A DNA stretch of 52,753 bases from Gracilaria gracilis (lineage: Eukaryota > Rhodophyta > Florideophyceae > Gracilariales > Gracilariaceae). The position numbers were made by a program, and so were the translations under genes. The notes under the pieces are model-generated. The model did not search any database, was not told the origin of the DNA, and was given only the letters and a program-made list of their open reading frames with translations. Of this stretch, positions 50,401 to 52,753 are shown piece after piece (within the stretch, counting starts at the first letter, position 1; each line of letters begins with the position of its first letter). The stretch lies in NCBI GenBank assembly GCA_030374805.1, contig JARGSG010000269.1, forward strand, positions 1-52,753, read 5' to 3'.

Positions 50401-52753
50401 CTTCCTGCTTTTACTGGCTTTTACCTATGAAAATCGCAATAGCTTCACAAATAACGCCATCAATGTGCGGAGTCTGCCGCTTTTCCGGAATGGAGTAAAC
50501 CTCTTTCGGTGAATATAACACGCTCTCAATTCTCACAGAGTCTTGTTTTGTGTATGCATGTGCGCGAAATCGTACACAATAATGAGTGTATATGTCTCAA
50601 AACGCAGACATGAGCAATGGAACCATTATAGGGTATAGGAAGGTTTCGCGCCGCAGTCCGTTGCATTTGGCTGCTTTCTAGGTTGATTGCTGTTGTACGG
50701 CGGGGTCCAAACGTTTGGCGCAATCCTCACTCTCTTCCTGCTTTTACTGGCTTTTACCTATGAAAATCGCAATAGCTTCACAAATAACGCCATCAGTGTG
50801 CGGAATCTGCCGCTTTTCCGGAATGAAATAACCATGTTTCGGTAAATATAAGACGCTCTCAATGCTCGCAATGGCTTCGTGTGTGCCTGCGTGTGCGCGA
50901 ATTCGTACACAATAGTGAGTGTATATGTCTCAAAATACACACATGAGCAATGAAACCATTATAGGGCATAGGAAGGTTTCGCGCCGCAGTCTGTATCTTT
51001 TGGCTGCTTCTCCATGTTGATTGCTGTTGTACGGCGGGGTCCAAACGTTCGGCGCAACCCTCACTCACTTCCTGCTTTTACTGGCTTTTACCTATGAAAA
51101 TCGCAATAGCTTCACAAATAAAGCCATCAGTGTGCGGAATCTGCCGCTTTTCCGGAATGAAATAACCATTTTTCGGTAAATATAGGACGCTCTCAATGCT
51201 CGCAATGGCTTCGTGTGTGCCTACATGTGCGCGAACTGGTACACAATAGTGAGTGTATATGTCTCAAAACGCAGACATGAGCAATGGAACCATTATAGGG
51301 CATAGGAAGGTTTCGCGCCGCAGTCTGTATCTTTTGGCTGCTTCTCCATGTTGATTGCTGTTGTACGGCGGGGTCCAAACGTTCGGCGCAACCCTCACTC
51401 CCTTCCTGCTTTTACTGGCTTTTACCTATGAAAATCGCAATAGCTTCACAAATAACGCCATCAATGTGCGGAGTCTGCCGCTTTTCCGGAATGGAGTAAA
51501 CCTCTTTCGGTGAATATAACACGCTCTCAATTCTCACAGAGTCTTGTTTTGTGTATGCATGTGCGCGAAATCGTACACAATAATGAGTGTATATGTCTCA
51601 AAACGCAGACATGAGCAATGGAACCATTATAGGGTATAGGAAGGTTTCGCGCCGCAGTCCGTTGCATTTGGCTGCTTTCTAGGTTGATTGCTGTTGTACG
51701 GCGGGGTCCAAACGTTTGGCGCAATCCTCACTCTCTTCCTGCTTTTACTGGCTTTTACCTATGAAAATCGCAATAGCTTCACAAATAACGCCATCAGTGT
51801 GCGGAATCTGCCGCTTTTCCGGAATGAAATAACCATGTTTCGGTAAATATAAGACGCTCTCAATGCTCGCAATGGCTTCGTGTGTGCCTGCGTGTGCGCG
51901 AATTCGTACACAATAGTGAGTGTATATGTCTCAAAATACACACATGAGCAATGAAACCATTATAGGGCATAGGAAGGTTTCGCGCCGCAGTCTGTATCTT
52001 TTGGCTGCTTCTCCATGTTGATTGCTGTTGTACGGCGGGTCCAAACGTTCGGCGCAACCCTCACTCACTTCCTGCTTTTACTGGCTTTTACCTATGAAAA
52101 TCGCAATAGCTTCACAAATAAAGCCATCAGTGTGCGGAATCTGCCGCTTTTCCGGAATGAAATAACCATTTTTCGGTAAATATAGACGCTCTCAATGCTC
52201 GCAATGGCTTCGTGTGTGCCTACATGTGCGCGAACTGGTACACAATAGTGAGTGTATATGTCTCAAAACGCAGACATGAGCAATGGAACCATTATAGGGC
52301 ATAGGAAGTTTCGCGCCGCAGTCTGTATCTTTTGGCTGCTTCTCCATGTTGATTGCTGTTGTACGGCGGGGTCCAAACGTTCGGCGCAACCCTCACTCCC
52401 TTCCTGCTTTTACTGGCTTTTACCTATGAAAATCGCAATAGCTTCACAAATAACGCCATCAATGTGCGGAGTCTGCCGCTTTTCCGGAATGGAGTAAACC
52501 TCTTTCGGTGAATATAACACGCTCTCAATCTCACAGAGTCTTGTTTTGTGTATGCATGTGCGCGAAATCGTACACAATAATGAGTGTATATGTCTCAAAA
52601 CGCAGACATGAGCAATGGAACCATTATAGGGTATAGGAAGGTTTCGCGCCGCAGTCCGTTGCATTTGGCTGCTTTCTAGGTTGATTGCTGTTGTACGGCG
52701 GGGTCCAAACGTTTGGCGCAATCCTCACTCTCTTCCTGCTTTTACTGGCTTTT
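38465..52753. repeat. Higher-order repeat: three monomer types in ~997-bp blocks
   Basis: Three monomer types can be told apart. Type 1 has GGAGTAAACCTCTTTCGG, CACAGAGTCTTG and CTGCTTTCTAGG. Type 2 has ACCATGTTTCGG, CCTGCGTGTGCGCGAATTCG and AAATACACACATGAG. Type 3 has ACCATTTTTCGGTAAATATAGG and CCTACATGTGCGCG. Blocks 1-2-3 begin at 38465, 39463 and 40460 (997-998 bp), and recur near 44.5, 45.8, 49.5, 50.5 and 51.5 kb. Three consecutive 1-1-3 blocks lie at about 41.46-44.4 kb. Blocks of the same kind are almost identical, while the three types differ clearly, which is the hallmark of a higher-order repeat. Confidence 0.85.

Larger units (their letters stand above)
33461..52753. repeat. ~333-bp satellite array, about 57 full monomers, running off the right edge
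   Basis: The anchor A(A/G)TGTGCGGA recurs from 33461 to 52461 at 333-334 bp, with some monomers of 329-330 bp that lack TTCC in the CTCCCTTCCTGC segment. (52461-33461)/57 gives 333.3. Monomers share GGTTTCGCGCCGCAGTC, TGCTGTTGTACGGCGGGGTC, and GAAAATCGCAATAGCTTCAC. Every monomer yields a 60-70-codon minus-strand frame; these are by-products of the repeat (no conserved start context, and monomer types differ by frame-altering indels), so I do not call genes. The period is close to twice a nucleosome repeat. Centromeric, pericentromeric or subtelomeric satellite are all possible. Confidence 0.95.

Noticed and set aside
33461..52753. Dozens of 60-114-codon minus-strand frames repeated through the satellite
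   Set aside because: They recur with the ~333-bp monomer, have different frames and ends in each monomer type, and carry no domain. They are by-products of the repeat, not a gene family.
33461..52753. CRISPR-like array
   Set aside because: The period is ~333 bp with no short repeat/spacer alternation and no cas genes; this is a satellite.

Overview
The window looks eukaryotic. It holds long genes read in a single frame, frequent low-complexity acidic or basic linkers, a SET (histone-methyltransferase-type) domain, a Myb/telobox protein, about 460 bp of telomere-type CCCCTAAA repeat, and about 19 kb of tandem satellite with higher-order structure. There are no bacterial operons, and several open frames begin at non-ATG codons because the true start is further in or missing. 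The lineage cannot be fixed from the sequence. An intron-poor protist or alga fits, and a red alga is one possibility; this is inference.

Layout. (1) 1-1.6 kb: a decayed minus-strand gene with a ParB-like motif, split by an inserted 230-bp repeat unit. It lies head-to-head with (2) 1.6-5.0 kb: a large gene joining a beta-class N6-adenine/N4-cytosine DNA methyltransferase to a C-terminal SET domain, with a one-base frameshift inside SET, followed by a decayed 5.1-5.5 kb fragment. (3) 6.0-8.9 kb: a convergent pair made of a ubiquitin-protease-like cysteine peptidase (USP-like) and a member of an unknown ~400-aa family, here called FAM. (4) 9.3-10.9 kb: a protein with an N-terminal SANT/Myb domain and a C-terminal telobox-type Myb domain. 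(5) 11.6-16.0 kb: a composite tandem array of 235-bp (A) and 547-bp (B) units built around a ~150-bp element with inverted-repeat ends that finish in the palindrome CATGTCCTAGGACATG. (6) 16.5-17.4 kb: a heavily frameshifted minus-strand pseudogene. (7) 17.94-18.40 kb: interstitial telomere-type repeat abutting a FAM gene that has no ATG. (8) 18.4-25.1 kb: three FAM genes and a second USP-like gene; the last FAM and the USP-like gene again form a convergent pair. (9) 25.3-31.0 kb: a 1904-codon gene of unknown function. (10) 31-33.4 kb: gene-free, AT-rich DNA with degenerate repeats and scattered CCCCTAAA pieces. (11) 33.46 kb to the right edge: about 57 full ~333-bp satellite monomers, mixed at the left edge and organised into three-monomer (~997-bp) higher-order repeats further in.

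How the parts may work together (inference). The recognisable genes concern chromatin and nuclear functions: DNA methylation plus SET, telomere-type DNA binding, and ubiquitin-type proteolysis. The surroundings (interstitial telomere repeat, satellite, pseudogenes, an amplified gene family) look subtelomeric or pericentromeric. The most novel items are the DNA methyltransferase-SET fusion and the duplicated convergent FAM/USP-like gene pair.
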